DNA of 64,000 nt, taken from assembly GCA_963785735.1 (NCBI GenBank), contig CAWAWJ010000001.1:1674001-1738000 (forward strand). Direction: 5' to 3'. The DNA comes from REEB95 sp963785735. Lineage in GTDB: Bacteria; Pseudomonadota; Alphaproteobacteria; ATCC43930; CGMCC-115725. The position numbers were made by a program, and so were the translations under genes. The notes beneath the pieces are model-generated. The model had not been told where the DNA came from and ran no database searches. It worked only from the letters and a program-made list of their open reading frames with translations. Of this stretch, positions 1 to 7,981 are shown piece by piece; within the stretch, counting starts at the first letter, position 1, and each line of letters starts with the position of its first letter.

Positions 1-14
1 AAAACAGGAGCCGA

Positions 15-176
15 TTAAAGCAAGGGATGAACCTGGGTCGTCAAATCGCCATTGAACGAATGATTGCCCCAATCGTCGCAATTCAACGGGCAGCCGTAAG
101 GCGGCGATATGGCGATGCATCCGCTCAAGAGCAGCGCCGCCGCCGCGCAAATCGCCAGCGTCTTCCATAATGTCAT
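15..176 (-). CDS. Small predicted lipoprotein
   Basis: A 53-residue protein starting MTLWKTLA. It has a short hydrophobic segment ending in the lipobox LLSGC, so it is predicted to be exported and lipid-anchored at the Cys. The mature part is only about 34 residues and holds two more Cys (CPLNC) and several aromatic residues. The upstream ATG 12 codons earlier is less likely because an AGGGAGAGG ribosome binding site stands just before the chosen ATG. I do not recognise the family; entericidin-like small lipoproteins have a similar size. It is transcribed away from rpsB. Confidence 0.6.
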   Translation of the reverse strand: MTLWKTLAICAAAALLLSGCIAISPPYGCPLNCDDWGNHSFNGDLTTQVHPLL

Positions 177-426
177 GGCCGCCTCTCCCTTATGTTGTCC
201 GTTCCCGTTCAAGCCCTTCGAGCATAACCCAAATCGCCGCCCAATTCGCGGGTTGGCTGATCCGGATCGAATGGGATTGTTGGCAGAAGAGAGCTTGATC
301 TCTCAGCGTTTGGGCAAGTTTGGACGGAAGAAGAAAAAAACAGCCGCATAGCCCCTTGCCAAAGCCCGCCCTTCCCAGTACATAAGCGCACCTTCAACTC
401 AACCCCTCACGCGGGGATCGCGGCCC

Positions 427-516
427 GCCACCCTCATGGTGGCCCACTTTTGTGGCATGGAGCCGCTCCGGTGCCGGTTTCGCCTTCTTATAAGGCGGGG
501 CTGGTTCTCACCCCGC
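427..516 (+). promoter_or_regulatory. rpsB leader with overlapping hairpins
   Basis: The region before rpsB holds three inverted repeats. GCCACC (427-432) pairs with GGTGGC (438-443). CGCCTT (481-486) pairs with AAGGCG (492-497). GCGGGG (495-500) pairs with CCCCGC (511-516). The last two share bases 495-497, so they cannot both form fully. Ribosomal protein S2 represses its own operon through the rpsB leader in other proteobacteria, so this could be the S2-responsive or an attenuator element; that role is inferred. The rest of 177-426 shows no convincing gene. The rpsB ribosome binding site (AAAAGGACGA) follows at about 531-540. Confidence 0.45.
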
Positions 517-547
517 GGCGGATTAACCGGAAAAGGACGACGATCTC

Positions 548-1330
<783 letters not shown>

Positions 1331-1347
1331 AACCAGGAGAGAATTAA

Positions 1348-2271
1348 ATGGCCGAAATCGCGGCATCGCTGGTGAAGGAGCTGCGCGAGAAAACCGGCGC
1401 CGGCATGATGGACTGCAAGCGCGCGCTCGCCGAAACCAGCGGCGATCTCGAAGCCGCCATCGACTGGCTGCGCAAGAAGGGCCTCTCCGCGGCGGCGAAG
1501 AAAGCCGGGCGCGTCGCCTCCGAAGGGCTGGTGGGCTTCGCTGTCAAGGGCACCACCGGCGCGCTGGTCGAGGTAAACGCCGAAACCGATTTCGTCGCCC
1601 GCAACGAGCAATTCCAGAATTTCGTGCGAAATGTCGCCGGCTTGGCGCTCGGCCTCGGCGACGACGTCGAGAAATTGAAGGCGGCGCCTTATCCGGGCGC
1701 GGGCCGCTCGGTGGCCGAGGAATTGACTCACATGATCGCCACCATCGGCGAGAACATGAATTTGCGCCGCGCCCGGAAGCTTTCGGTGAAGCAAGGCGCG
1801 GTCGCGGCCTATATGCATGGCGCGCTCGCCCCCGGCTTGGGCAAGATCGGCGTGCTGGTGGCGCTCGAAACCGCTTCGCCGGAAAAACATGTTTCGCTCG
1901 GGCGCAACCTCGCCATGCATGTGGCCGCCTCCAATCCGCAATTCCTCGATGCGAAGTCGGTTGACGCCAAGGCGCTCGAACGCGAGCGCGGCGTGTTGCG
2001 CGAACAGGCCAAGGCCTCGGGCAAGCCCGACGCCATCATCGACAAGATGGTCGAAGGCCGCCTCAAGAAATTCTACGAAGATGTCGTTCTGCTGGAGCAG
2101 CTTTATGTCATCGACGGCGAAAGCAAGGTCACCAAGGTGATCGAGACGGCCGCCAAGGCGGAAGGCGTCCCGGTCCATGTCGCGGGATTCGCGCGCTTCG
2201 CCTTGGGCGAGGGCATCGAGAAGGAACAGGCCGATTTCGCCGCCGAGGTTGCCGCTACCTTGAAGCGCTGA
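1348..2271 (+). CDS. tsf: Elongation factor Ts
   Basis: A 307-residue EF-Ts, the guanine nucleotide exchange factor for EF-Tu. The N-terminal UBA-like region carries the signature LREKTGAGMMDCKRAL (about residues 12-27), followed by the core dimerisation domain with the TDFVARNE motif. The ribosome binding site AGGAGAG precedes the ATG. Normally pyrH and frr follow directly. Here the stop codon abuts the stop codon of a convergent HiPIP gene with no bases between, and pyrH comes 2.7 kb later. Confidence 0.98.
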   Translation: MAEIAASLVKELREKTGAGMMDCKRALAETSGDLEAAIDWLRKKGLSAAAKKAGRVASEGLVGFAVKGTTGALVEVNAETDFVARNEQFQNFVRNVAGLALGLGDDVEKLKAAPYPGAGRSVAEELTHMIATIGENMNLRRARKLSVKQGAVAAYMHGALAPGLGKIGVLVALETASPEKHVSLGRNLAMHVAASNPQFLDAKSVDAKALERERGVLREQAKASGKPDAIIDKMVEGRLKKFYEDVVLLEQLYVIDGESKVTKVIETAAKAEGVPVHVAGFARFALGEGIEKEQADFAAEVAATLKR

Positions 2272-2577
2272 TCACGCCGGTTTCTTCACGTAGAACCTGC
2301 ACCAGCCGGTCGGCTTTACGACGCCATCGACGACCTTGCACGAAGAAGGGGGCAGCCACTGCGCGCAATTATCGCATTGCTGCGCGCCCTTTGGCGTGTC
2401 CTGGTAGCCAACCGCCTTCTGCGACACTTTGGCCTGAGCCTCGGCAACTCCGCTCGTGCCGACCGCCGTGCCGACTATGGCGGCGCCGCCGGCGGCATAC
2501 GCAACATTACGTAGCAGCGAGCGGCGAGACAGCTCGGCTGACAAGGTTTTCGGTGCGTCTTTCAAGGTTCTCTCCAT
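2272..2577 (-). CDS. Tat-exported high-potential iron-sulfur protein (HiPIP)
   Basis: A 101-residue periplasmic HiPIP, a small soluble electron carrier with one [4Fe-4S] cluster. The twin-arginine signal RRSLLRN lies at residues 18-24, followed by an Ala/Gly-rich hydrophobic stretch and an AEA-type cleavage site near 47. The mature part has the four cluster Cys in HiPIP spacing: C68, C71, C80 and C93, with GWCRFYV at the end. An ORF start 30 codons upstream is rejected because it would add a non-conserved extension and lie at or before the likely transcription start set by the FNR-type box at 2671. HiPIPs carry electrons to reaction centres or oxidases; Iro and PioC of Fe(II)-oxidisers belong to this family. 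The divergent neighbour is a cytochrome-porin. Confidence 0.88.
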   Translation of the reverse strand: MERTLKDAPKTLSAELSRRSLLRNVAYAAGGAAIVGTAVGTSGVAEAQAKVSQKAVGYQDTPKGAQQCDNCAQWLPPSSCKVVDGVVKPTGWCRFYVKKPA

Positions 2578-2670
2578 GGATGAGTGCGGTAGCGGCCGGA
2601 CATGGGCACGGCATGTCTCGTGCCGCCTGTGACGAACTCCATTCATTGCGTTTGTCAGCATACGCATACA

Positions 2671-2684
2671 TTGATATAAATCAA
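2671..2684. promoter_or_regulatory. FNR/FixK-type box between HiPIP and cytochrome-porin genes
   Basis: TTGATATAAATCAA is a perfect palindrome and an exact match to the TTGAT-N4-ATCAA consensus of the FNR/FixK/Anr family of oxygen- or redox-responsive activators. Its centre is about 90 bp upstream of the cytochrome-porin ATG and 100 bp upstream of the HiPIP ATG. For the rightward gene a class II placement would put the -10 near 2707-2712 in AT-rich sequence. The site suggests that both divergent genes are controlled by oxygen limitation. Confidence 0.75.
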
Positions 2685-2767
2685 AGAGCTCCTGGAAAAA
2701 TTACCTTAAATCATATTTATAGAGAGTTGTCCGCTCGTTGCAGTGACGGCCTAAAGGGGGACCAAGG

Positions 2768-4144
2768 ATGACGGGTTACGCGAGGCTGGGAGCCAAGCTG
2801 CGGCGTATCATCGCAGCCGGTGGAGCGGCGGCGGCGCTTCTCCTCGGCGTCCAATCGGCAAGCGCGTTGCCGCTTTACGCGCGCCAGACCGGCCAGCAAT
2901 GCGCGGCTTGCCACAACGGATTCCCCGAGCTGACGCCCTATGGCCGGCTGTTCAAGTTGAACGGCTATACCTTCGGCGGCGGCCAGTCGGATTTGCCGCC
3001 CCTCTCCATCATGCTGATTGGTTCCTACACCCACACCGAGGCGGGCCAGGCGGGCGGCCCGGCGCCGCATTACGGACCCAACAATAATTTTGCGATCCCG
3101 CAGTCGGGCAGCATCTTCTACGGCGGCGTGATTTCGTCCGATCTCGGAATCGGCGCCTTCGGGCAAGCTACCTATGATCACGTCAACCGGCGCTTCGCCT
3201 GGGACAACACCGACATTCGCTGGGCCAAGTCGACCACGCTCGGCGGCGAAACTGTTTTCGGCGCGAGCCTTAACAACAACCCGTCGGTGACCGATCTTTG
3301 GAATACGACGCCGGCATGGCGCTATGCCCCCTGGGTGGCTTCCAGTCTTGCCCCGGCCCCGCCGGCGCCGACGATGATCGAGAGCGGATTCACGCAGCAG
3401 GTCGCCGGGCTGAACACCTATGCGATGTGGAACCGGCTGGTCTATGCCGAGATCGGTGCCTATCACACGCTCACCAAAGCGGCCGATAGCGCGCTCGGCG
3501 TCGGTATGCCGAACAACACCGATTCGATCAAAGGCCTGGCTCCCTATTGGCGTTTGGCGTTCCAGCCGCAATGGGGCCGTAGCTCGTTCGAAATCGGCAC
3601 CTTCGGCATGGCGGCAATGATCAATCCGGGCCGCGTGACCGGATTCGGCACCGATCACAAGACCGATATCGGTTTCGACGCGCAGTATCAGTTCCTCACC
3701 GATCTCCACAGCGCTTCGCTACAGGCGAGCTGGATTACCGAGAACCAAAACCTGACCGCGAGCCAGACCATTGGCAATTCGACAAATTCAAATAATCACC
3801 TGCGCAGCCTGAACATCAAGACGACCTACTATTACGATCAGACCTATGGGGCGACGATGGGTTATTTCCGCATCGACGGGTCCGGCGATCCCGTGTTGTA
3901 CGGCCCCGGGACCGGCCTCAATTCGGCCAACAACAGTCCGAACACGACCGGATGGATCGCGGAGCTCGATTACATTCCGTTCAACCACGGCGGGCCGAAT
4001 GCCTGGCCGTGGCTCAACATGAAGATCGGCCTGCAATACATCGTCTATACCAAATTCAACGGCGCGGCGAACAACTACGACGGCAACGGCCGCAATGCGA
4101 GCGACAACAACACGCTGTTCCTGTTCGATTGGATCGCGTTTTGA
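2768..4144 (+). CDS. Outer-membrane cytochrome-porin, Cyc2-like architecture
   Basis: A 458-residue protein with a signal peptide (cleavage near ASA at 31-33), then at once one c-type haem motif, CAACH at 45-49, inside LPLYARQTGQQCAACHNGFP. The remaining 400 residues alternate polar and aromatic residues, are rich in Asn, Gly and Tyr, and end in Phe, as expected of an outer-membrane beta barrel. A single haem domain fused to a porin is the architecture of Cyc2, the outer-membrane Fe(II) oxidase of iron-oxidisers (usually about 400-485 residues). The ARQTG..C..CH region is also found in uncharacterised relatives, so the substrate is not established. It has a strong AGGGGG ribosome binding site and is followed 19 bp later by a c4-type cytochrome gene. 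Confidence 0.75.
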   Translation: MTGYARLGAKLRRIIAAGGAAAALLLGVQSASALPLYARQTGQQCAACHNGFPELTPYGRLFKLNGYTFGGGQSDLPPLSIMLIGSYTHTEAGQAGGPAPHYGPNNNFAIPQSGSIFYGGVISSDLGIGAFGQATYDHVNRRFAWDNTDIRWAKSTTLGGETVFGASLNNNPSVTDLWNTTPAWRYAPWVASSLAPAPPAPTMIESGFTQQVAGLNTYAMWNRLVYAEIGAYHTLTKAADSALGVGMPNNTDSIKGLAPYWRLAFQPQWGRSSFEIGTFGMAAMINPGRVTGFGTDHKTDIGFDAQYQFLTDLHSASLQASWITENQNLTASQTIGNSTNSNNHLRSLNIKTTYYYDQTYGATMGYFRIDGSGDPVLYGPGTGLNSANNSPNTTGWIAELDYIPFNHGGPNAWPWLNMKIGLQYIVYTKFNGAANNYDGNGRNASDNNTLFLFDWIAF

Positions 4145-4163
4145 CGCCAACCGGGAGAGATGA

Positions 4164-4823
4164 ATGACGCTTGAACCCGACCGGATGAACGCGACGAGAC
4201 GAAACCGCGCGCCCATCGGCTGGGTTATCGCGCTGCCCGTCGTGCTTGCGCTGGCGGCGGGCAATAGCGGCGAGGCGCGCGGCGCCGATACCACCGTCCA
4301 AGGGACCGTGCATGTCTGCTCGTCATGCCATGGCCTCGAAGGCCGCAGCATATCGTCGACCTTCCCGCGGCTTGCCGGACAGCAATTTGAATACCTCGCC
4401 GAACAGCTGCATTCCTTCCGCGACCATACCCGCGCCGATCCGCATGCGCACACTTACATGTGGGGCATGGCGGCGCGGCTGAGCGACGAAACCATCGATG
4501 GGCTCGCCAACTATTATTCGGGGTTGTCGCCGGTTCCGGGCACGCCGGGCGATCCTGTCTTGATGGCGGCGGGAAAGAAGATTTTCCAGGAAGGCATCTC
4601 CGAGACCGATCGCACGGTTCCGGCCTGCATGGCCTGCCACGGAGAGCAAGGCCAGGGCGCCGGCGTCATTCCGCGCCTGGCCGGCCAACACCCGGGCTAT
4701 ATCGAGGAGCAACTCCACAACTTCGCCGACATGGCGCGCGCCAACGATATCATGCACGAGACCTCCAAGAATCTAACGCCGGAAGAGGCCCGCGAGCTTG
4801 CCGCCTATGTCGGCTCGCTCTAG
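4164..4823 (+). CDS. Dihaem cytochrome c, c4 type
   Basis: A 219-residue periplasmic protein with an N-terminal signal (hydrophobic residues about 18-33) and two homologous cytochrome c domains. The haem motifs are CSSCH (52-56) and CMACH (155-159). Each is followed by the c4-type block PRLAGQ..Y..EQL, and Met candidates for the sixth ligand (MWGMAARL, DIMHE) follow. c4 cytochromes pass electrons between periplasmic donors and terminal oxidases; Cyc1 of the acidophilic iron oxidation chain is of this type. It lies directly downstream of the cytochrome-porin gene and is probably cotranscribed with it. The ribosome binding site is GGGAGAG. Confidence 0.9.
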   Translation: MTLEPDRMNATRRNRAPIGWVIALPVVLALAAGNSGEARGADTTVQGTVHVCSSCHGLEGRSISSTFPRLAGQQFEYLAEQLHSFRDHTRADPHAHTYMWGMAARLSDETIDGLANYYSGLSPVPGTPGDPVLMAAGKKIFQEGISETDRTVPACMACHGEQGQGAGVIPRLAGQHPGYIEEQLHNFADMARANDIMHETSKNLTPEEARELAAYVGSL

Positions 4824-4889
4824 CCGCCAGGACTTTGAACCTTCGTGCCCCGCTTTGCGGTCAGCCAGCGAAACCGCGTCCGGCTAAGC

Positions 4890-4972
4890 CATGCCCCTCT
4901 TCCCAAGGGGAGGGGGTTAGGGTGAAGGGGGTCTTGGGACGAGACGAGTTTCGCCAGATGTGGTAATTCCAC
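4890..4972. repeat. Probable dispersed intergenic repeat with hairpins
   Basis: The 153-bp gap before pyrH contains CCCCTC (4893-4898), a short loop, then GGGGAGGGG and a GGGTGAAGGGGG tract, followed by a second hairpin GTGG-TAATT-CCAC at 4960-4972. Short intergenic elements of the form CCCTC...GAGGGGGTTAGGGTGAGGG recur at many sites in proteobacterial genomes, so this is probably one copy of such a family. Only one copy is seen in this window. It may also act as a terminator for the redox cassette. Confidence 0.4.
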
Positions 4973-4976
4973 TCCC

Positions 4977-5759
4977 ATGCCAGCCGATACCGCCATCAGC
5001 CCCTTGCCCAAAGCCAAGCCCGGCCCCGGGAGCGACGTCAAATACCGCCGGGTGCTGCTGAAGCTTTCGGGCGAAGCCTTGATGGGCGAGCAGGGCCATG
5101 GGCTCGACCCGGCGGTGGTCAAGCAACTCGCCGGCGAGATCAAGACCGTCCACGCCCTGGGGGTGCAGGTGGCGCTGGTCATCGGCGGCGGCAACATCTT
5201 CCGGGGCCTCGCCGGCGCCGCCTCGGGCATGGAGCGCTCGACCGCCGATTACATGGGCATGCTCGCCACCATCATCAATTCGCTCGCCATGCAAAGCGCG
5301 CTCGAAGGCATCGGCTTGCCGACGCGGGTGCAATCCGCCATCGCCATGCAATCGGTGTGCGAGCCCTATATTCGCCGCCGCGCCGTGCGCCACATGGAAA
5401 AGGGCCGCGTCGTCATCTTCGCCGCCGGCACCGGCAATCCCTATTTCACCACCGACACCGCCGCGGCGTTGCGCGCCTCGGAAACCCATTGCCAGGCGCT
5501 GATGAAGGCGACCAAGGTCGACGGCGTCTACAGCGCCGACCCGAAAAAGGACAAGAAAGCCACGCGCTACGACAATCTTACCTATCTCGACGTGCTGTCG
5601 CGCGACTTGCAGGTGATGGACGCGGCGGCGGTCTCGCTCGCGCGCGAGAACAAGATTCCGATCCTGGTGTTTTCGATCCACAATGATGGCGGTTTCGCCG
5701 AGGCGGTGAAGGGCCGCGGCCGCTTCACCATCATCACCGAGGAGGGGGCGAGGGCATGA
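4977..5759 (+). CDS. pyrH: UMP kinase
   Basis: A 260-residue uridylate kinase that makes UDP from UMP in the cytoplasm. It shows the amino acid kinase family motifs KLSGEALMG, GGGNIFRG and TGNPYFTTDTAA. The N-terminus is about 20 residues longer than usual and Pro-rich, but no later start codon fits. No clear Shine-Dalgarno is seen; the ATG lies just after the GTGG/CCAC hairpin at 4960-4972. It overlaps frr by 4 bp (ATGA). Confidence 0.97.
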   Translation: MPADTAISPLPKAKPGPGSDVKYRRVLLKLSGEALMGEQGHGLDPAVVKQLAGEIKTVHALGVQVALVIGGGNIFRGLAGAASGMERSTADYMGMLATIINSLAMQSALEGIGLPTRVQSAIAMQSVCEPYIRRRAVRHMEKGRVVIFAAGTGNPYFTTDTAAALRASETHCQALMKATKVDGVYSADPKKDKKATRYDNLTYLDVLSRDLQVMDAAAVSLARENKIPILVFSIHNDGGFAEAVKGRGRFTIITEEGARA

Positions 5760-6316
5760 GCGACGATCCGGCGGTGGCCGCCTTGCGCAAGCGCATGGAC
5801 GGCGCGCTCGAAGCGCTGCGCAAGGAATTGGCCGGCATCCGCACCGGCCGCGCTTCGGCCAATATGCTCGATCCCGTCATGGTCGAGGCCTATGGCCAGA
5901 CCATGCCCCTGAGCCAGATGGGCTCGGTCAGCGTGCCCGAGCCGCGGCTCGTCACCGTGCAGGTGTGGGATAAGAGCATGGTGAAGCACGTGGAGAAGGC
6001 GATCCGCGATGCGGGGCTCGGCGTCAACCCGATGAGCGACGGCAATCTCATCCGCGTGCCGCTGCCCGAGCTGTCCGAGGACCGGCGCAAGGAACTCGTC
6101 AAGGTCGCCGCCAAATACGCCGAGCAGGCGCGCGTGGCCGCGCGCAACGTGCGGCGCGAGGGCATGGAAAACCTGAAGAAGCTGGAAAAAGGCGGCAAGA
6201 TGTCGGAAGACCAGCAGCGCAAGCTCGAAAAAGACGTGCAGACCCTGACCGATGACACCATCAAGAAGGTCGATGCCATGTTGCAGCAGAAGGACAAGGA
6301 GATATTGTCGGTCTGA
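5756..6316 (+). CDS. frr: Ribosome recycling factor
   Basis: A 186-residue RRF, which with EF-G splits the post-termination ribosome. Full family length, with the conserved segments ELAGIRTGRAS..MLDP and NAI/NLIRVPLPELSEDRRKELVK and a Lys/Glu-rich helical C-terminal half. It starts inside the pyrH stop (ATGA) and its own stop overlaps the uppS start by one base (TGATG), indicating translational coupling. Confidence 0.97.
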   Translation: MSDDPAVAALRKRMDGALEALRKELAGIRTGRASANMLDPVMVEAYGQTMPLSQMGSVSVPEPRLVTVQVWDKSMVKHVEKAIRDAGLGVNPMSDGNLIRVPLPELSEDRRKELVKVAAKYAEQARVAARNVRREGMENLKKLEKGGKMSEDQQRKLEKDVQTLTDDTIKKVDAMLQQKDKEILSV

Positions 6317-7053
6317 TGGCGAAGAGCGAAGCGGCCAATAGCCCGGCGCCTCCGGCGCATGTGGCGATCATCATGGACGGCAACGGGCGCTGGGCCAAGA
6401 AGCGCGGCCTGCCGCGCATCGCCGGCCACAAGAACGGCGCCGAATCGGTGCGCCGCGCGGTGGCGGCGTCGGTCGAGCTCGGCATCAAATATCTCACGCT
6501 GTTCGGCTTCTCCTCCGAGAACTGGAAACGCCCGGCGGGCGAGATTGACGACCTCATGGGCCTGTTGCGCCATTATTTGCGCGGCGAGATCGCCGAGCTG
6601 CACAAGAACGGGGTGCGCGTGCGCGTCATCGGCGAGCGCGACAAGCTCGCGCCCGACATCGTCACGCTCATCGATAACGCCGAGAATTTGACGCGCGGCA
6701 ACGAGCGCCTCCATCTCTCGATCGCGCTCAATTATGGCGGCCGCGCCGAGATCGCCTTGGCCGCCCGCGCCATCGCGCAAGGGGTGGCGTCGGGCGCGCT
6801 CAAGCCCGCCGAGGTGGACGAGGATTGCATCGCCCGCCATCTCTTCACCGCCGACATTCCCGATCCCGATCTGCTGATCCGCACCAGCGGCGAGCAGCGC
6901 ATCAGCAATTTCCTCTTGTGGCAGATGGCCTATGCCGAGCTGGTGTTCACCGAGACCCTGTGGCCCGATTTCGCCAAGGACGACCTCGAAAAGGCGTTGC
7001 AGGATTATCACGGCCGCGAACGCCGCTACGGCGCCTCTATTGGCAGCGTCTAG
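6316..7053 (+). CDS. uppS: Di-trans,poly-cis undecaprenyl diphosphate synthase
   Basis: A 245-residue cis-prenyltransferase that condenses isopentenyl diphosphate to the C55 carrier used for peptidoglycan and O-antigen. The catalytic motif IIMDGNGRWAKKRG places the essential Asp at residue 21. The other signatures are FSSENWKRP and the C-terminal RTSGEQRISNFLLWQ...W. It is followed by cdsA with an overlap. Confidence 0.97.
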   Translation: MAKSEAANSPAPPAHVAIIMDGNGRWAKKRGLPRIAGHKNGAESVRRAVAASVELGIKYLTLFGFSSENWKRPAGEIDDLMGLLRHYLRGEIAELHKNGVRVRVIGERDKLAPDIVTLIDNAENLTRGNERLHLSIALNYGGRAEIALAARAIAQGVASGALKPAEVDEDCIARHLFTADIPDPDLLIRTSGEQRISNFLLWQMAYAELVFTETLWPDFAKDDLEKALQDYHGRERRYGASIGSV

Positions 7054-7861
7054 CGCCAGCAATCTCAAGATCCGGATCGTCTCCGCTTTGGTGCTGGCGC
7101 CGCTGGCCTTGGGCGCGGTGTGGCTCGGCTCGCCCTATCTGCCGGTGCTGGTGGCGGCGGCGGCGGCCGGCATGGGCTGGGAATGGGCGCGGCTTTCGGG
7201 AGGAACCTGGCGGCCGCCAGCCGCGCTGATGGTGGCGGCGCCTTTTGCCGCGGCGGCTTTTTCCGGGCTCGGCCATATCCGTCTCGCCATCGCCGCTTCG
7301 CTGATCGGGGGCTTGGGCGTGTGGGGGCTCGCCCGGATGCGCGGCTGGAAGGAGCCGTTCTGGCCGGGGGCGGGCACGCTCTATCTCGCGCTCGCCTCGG
7401 CGTCTTTCCTGTGGATATCGGGTTTGGCGGGCGGGCGGGCGAGCGTCGTTTGGCTTCTGGCGCTGGTCTGGGCGAGCGACATCGGCGCCTATGCCGCCGG
7501 CCGCGTCTTCGGCGGCCCGAAACTCGCGCCCCGGCTTTCGCCCAACAAGACCTGGGCGGGATTTTTCGGCGGCTTGGCCGGATCGGGGCTGGTGGGCGTG
7601 GCCTCGGCTTGGCTCGCCCACGCGCCGGTGGCGTTGTTGCTGCCGGTGAGCCTCGCCTTGGGGCTCGCGGCCCAGGCGGGTGACCTCATCGAATCGCTGG
7701 CCAAGCGGCGTTACGGCGTCAAGGACGCCGGCCAGCTCATCCCCGGCCATGGCGGGCTGCTTGACCGGCTCGACAGTCTCCTGGCCGCCGCCCTCGCCTT
7801 GGGGCTGCTGGCGCGACTCGCTGGCGAGTCGCCGCTGCTCTGGCGCTTGACAGGAAGCTGA
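7040..7861 (+). CDS. cdsA: Phosphatidate cytidylyltransferase
   Basis: An integral membrane enzyme that makes CDP-diacylglycerol from phosphatidate and CTP. Several hydrophobic segments are visible. The C-terminal signature is present as SLAKRRYGVKD..QLIPGHGG and LDRLDS. The best start I can find is a TTG at 7040 overlapping the uppS stop, giving 273 residues, a normal CdsA length, and the usual beginning NLKIRIVSALVLAPLAL. The ribosome binding site is weak, so the start is uncertain. In most relatives dxr follows cdsA; here it is absent and rseP comes next after 120 bp. Confidence 0.9.
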   Translation: MAASSASNLKIRIVSALVLAPLALGAVWLGSPYLPVLVAAAAAGMGWEWARLSGGTWRPPAALMVAAPFAAAAFSGLGHIRLAIAASLIGGLGVWGLARMRGWKEPFWPGAGTLYLALASASFLWISGLAGGRASVVWLLALVWASDIGAYAAGRVFGGPKLAPRLSPNKTWAGFFGGLAGSGLVGVASAWLAHAPVALLLPVSLALGLAAQAGDLIESLAKRRYGVKDAGQLIPGHGGLLDRLDSLLAAALALGLLARLAGESPLLWRLTGS

Positions 7862-7981
7862 CCCATCCGTCAAGCCCTTCTGACGCCAAGGTAAAATGAC
7901 GCGCTTTTAACCGCTGGATTCGGCGAATTTTTGCTACTCTAGGCGCCACGGCAACTCGGACCGAATCGGAGTTCCTGGCGT

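Noticed and set aside
109..351. An 80-residue frame upstream of rpsB
   Set aside because: It overlaps the lipoprotein gene on the other strand, has no ribosome binding site and resembles no family.
2272..4823. Calling the cassette a proven Fe(II) oxidation pathway
   Set aside because: No rusticyanin, terminal oxidase or reaction centre gene is in the window, and the porin family includes uncharacterised members.
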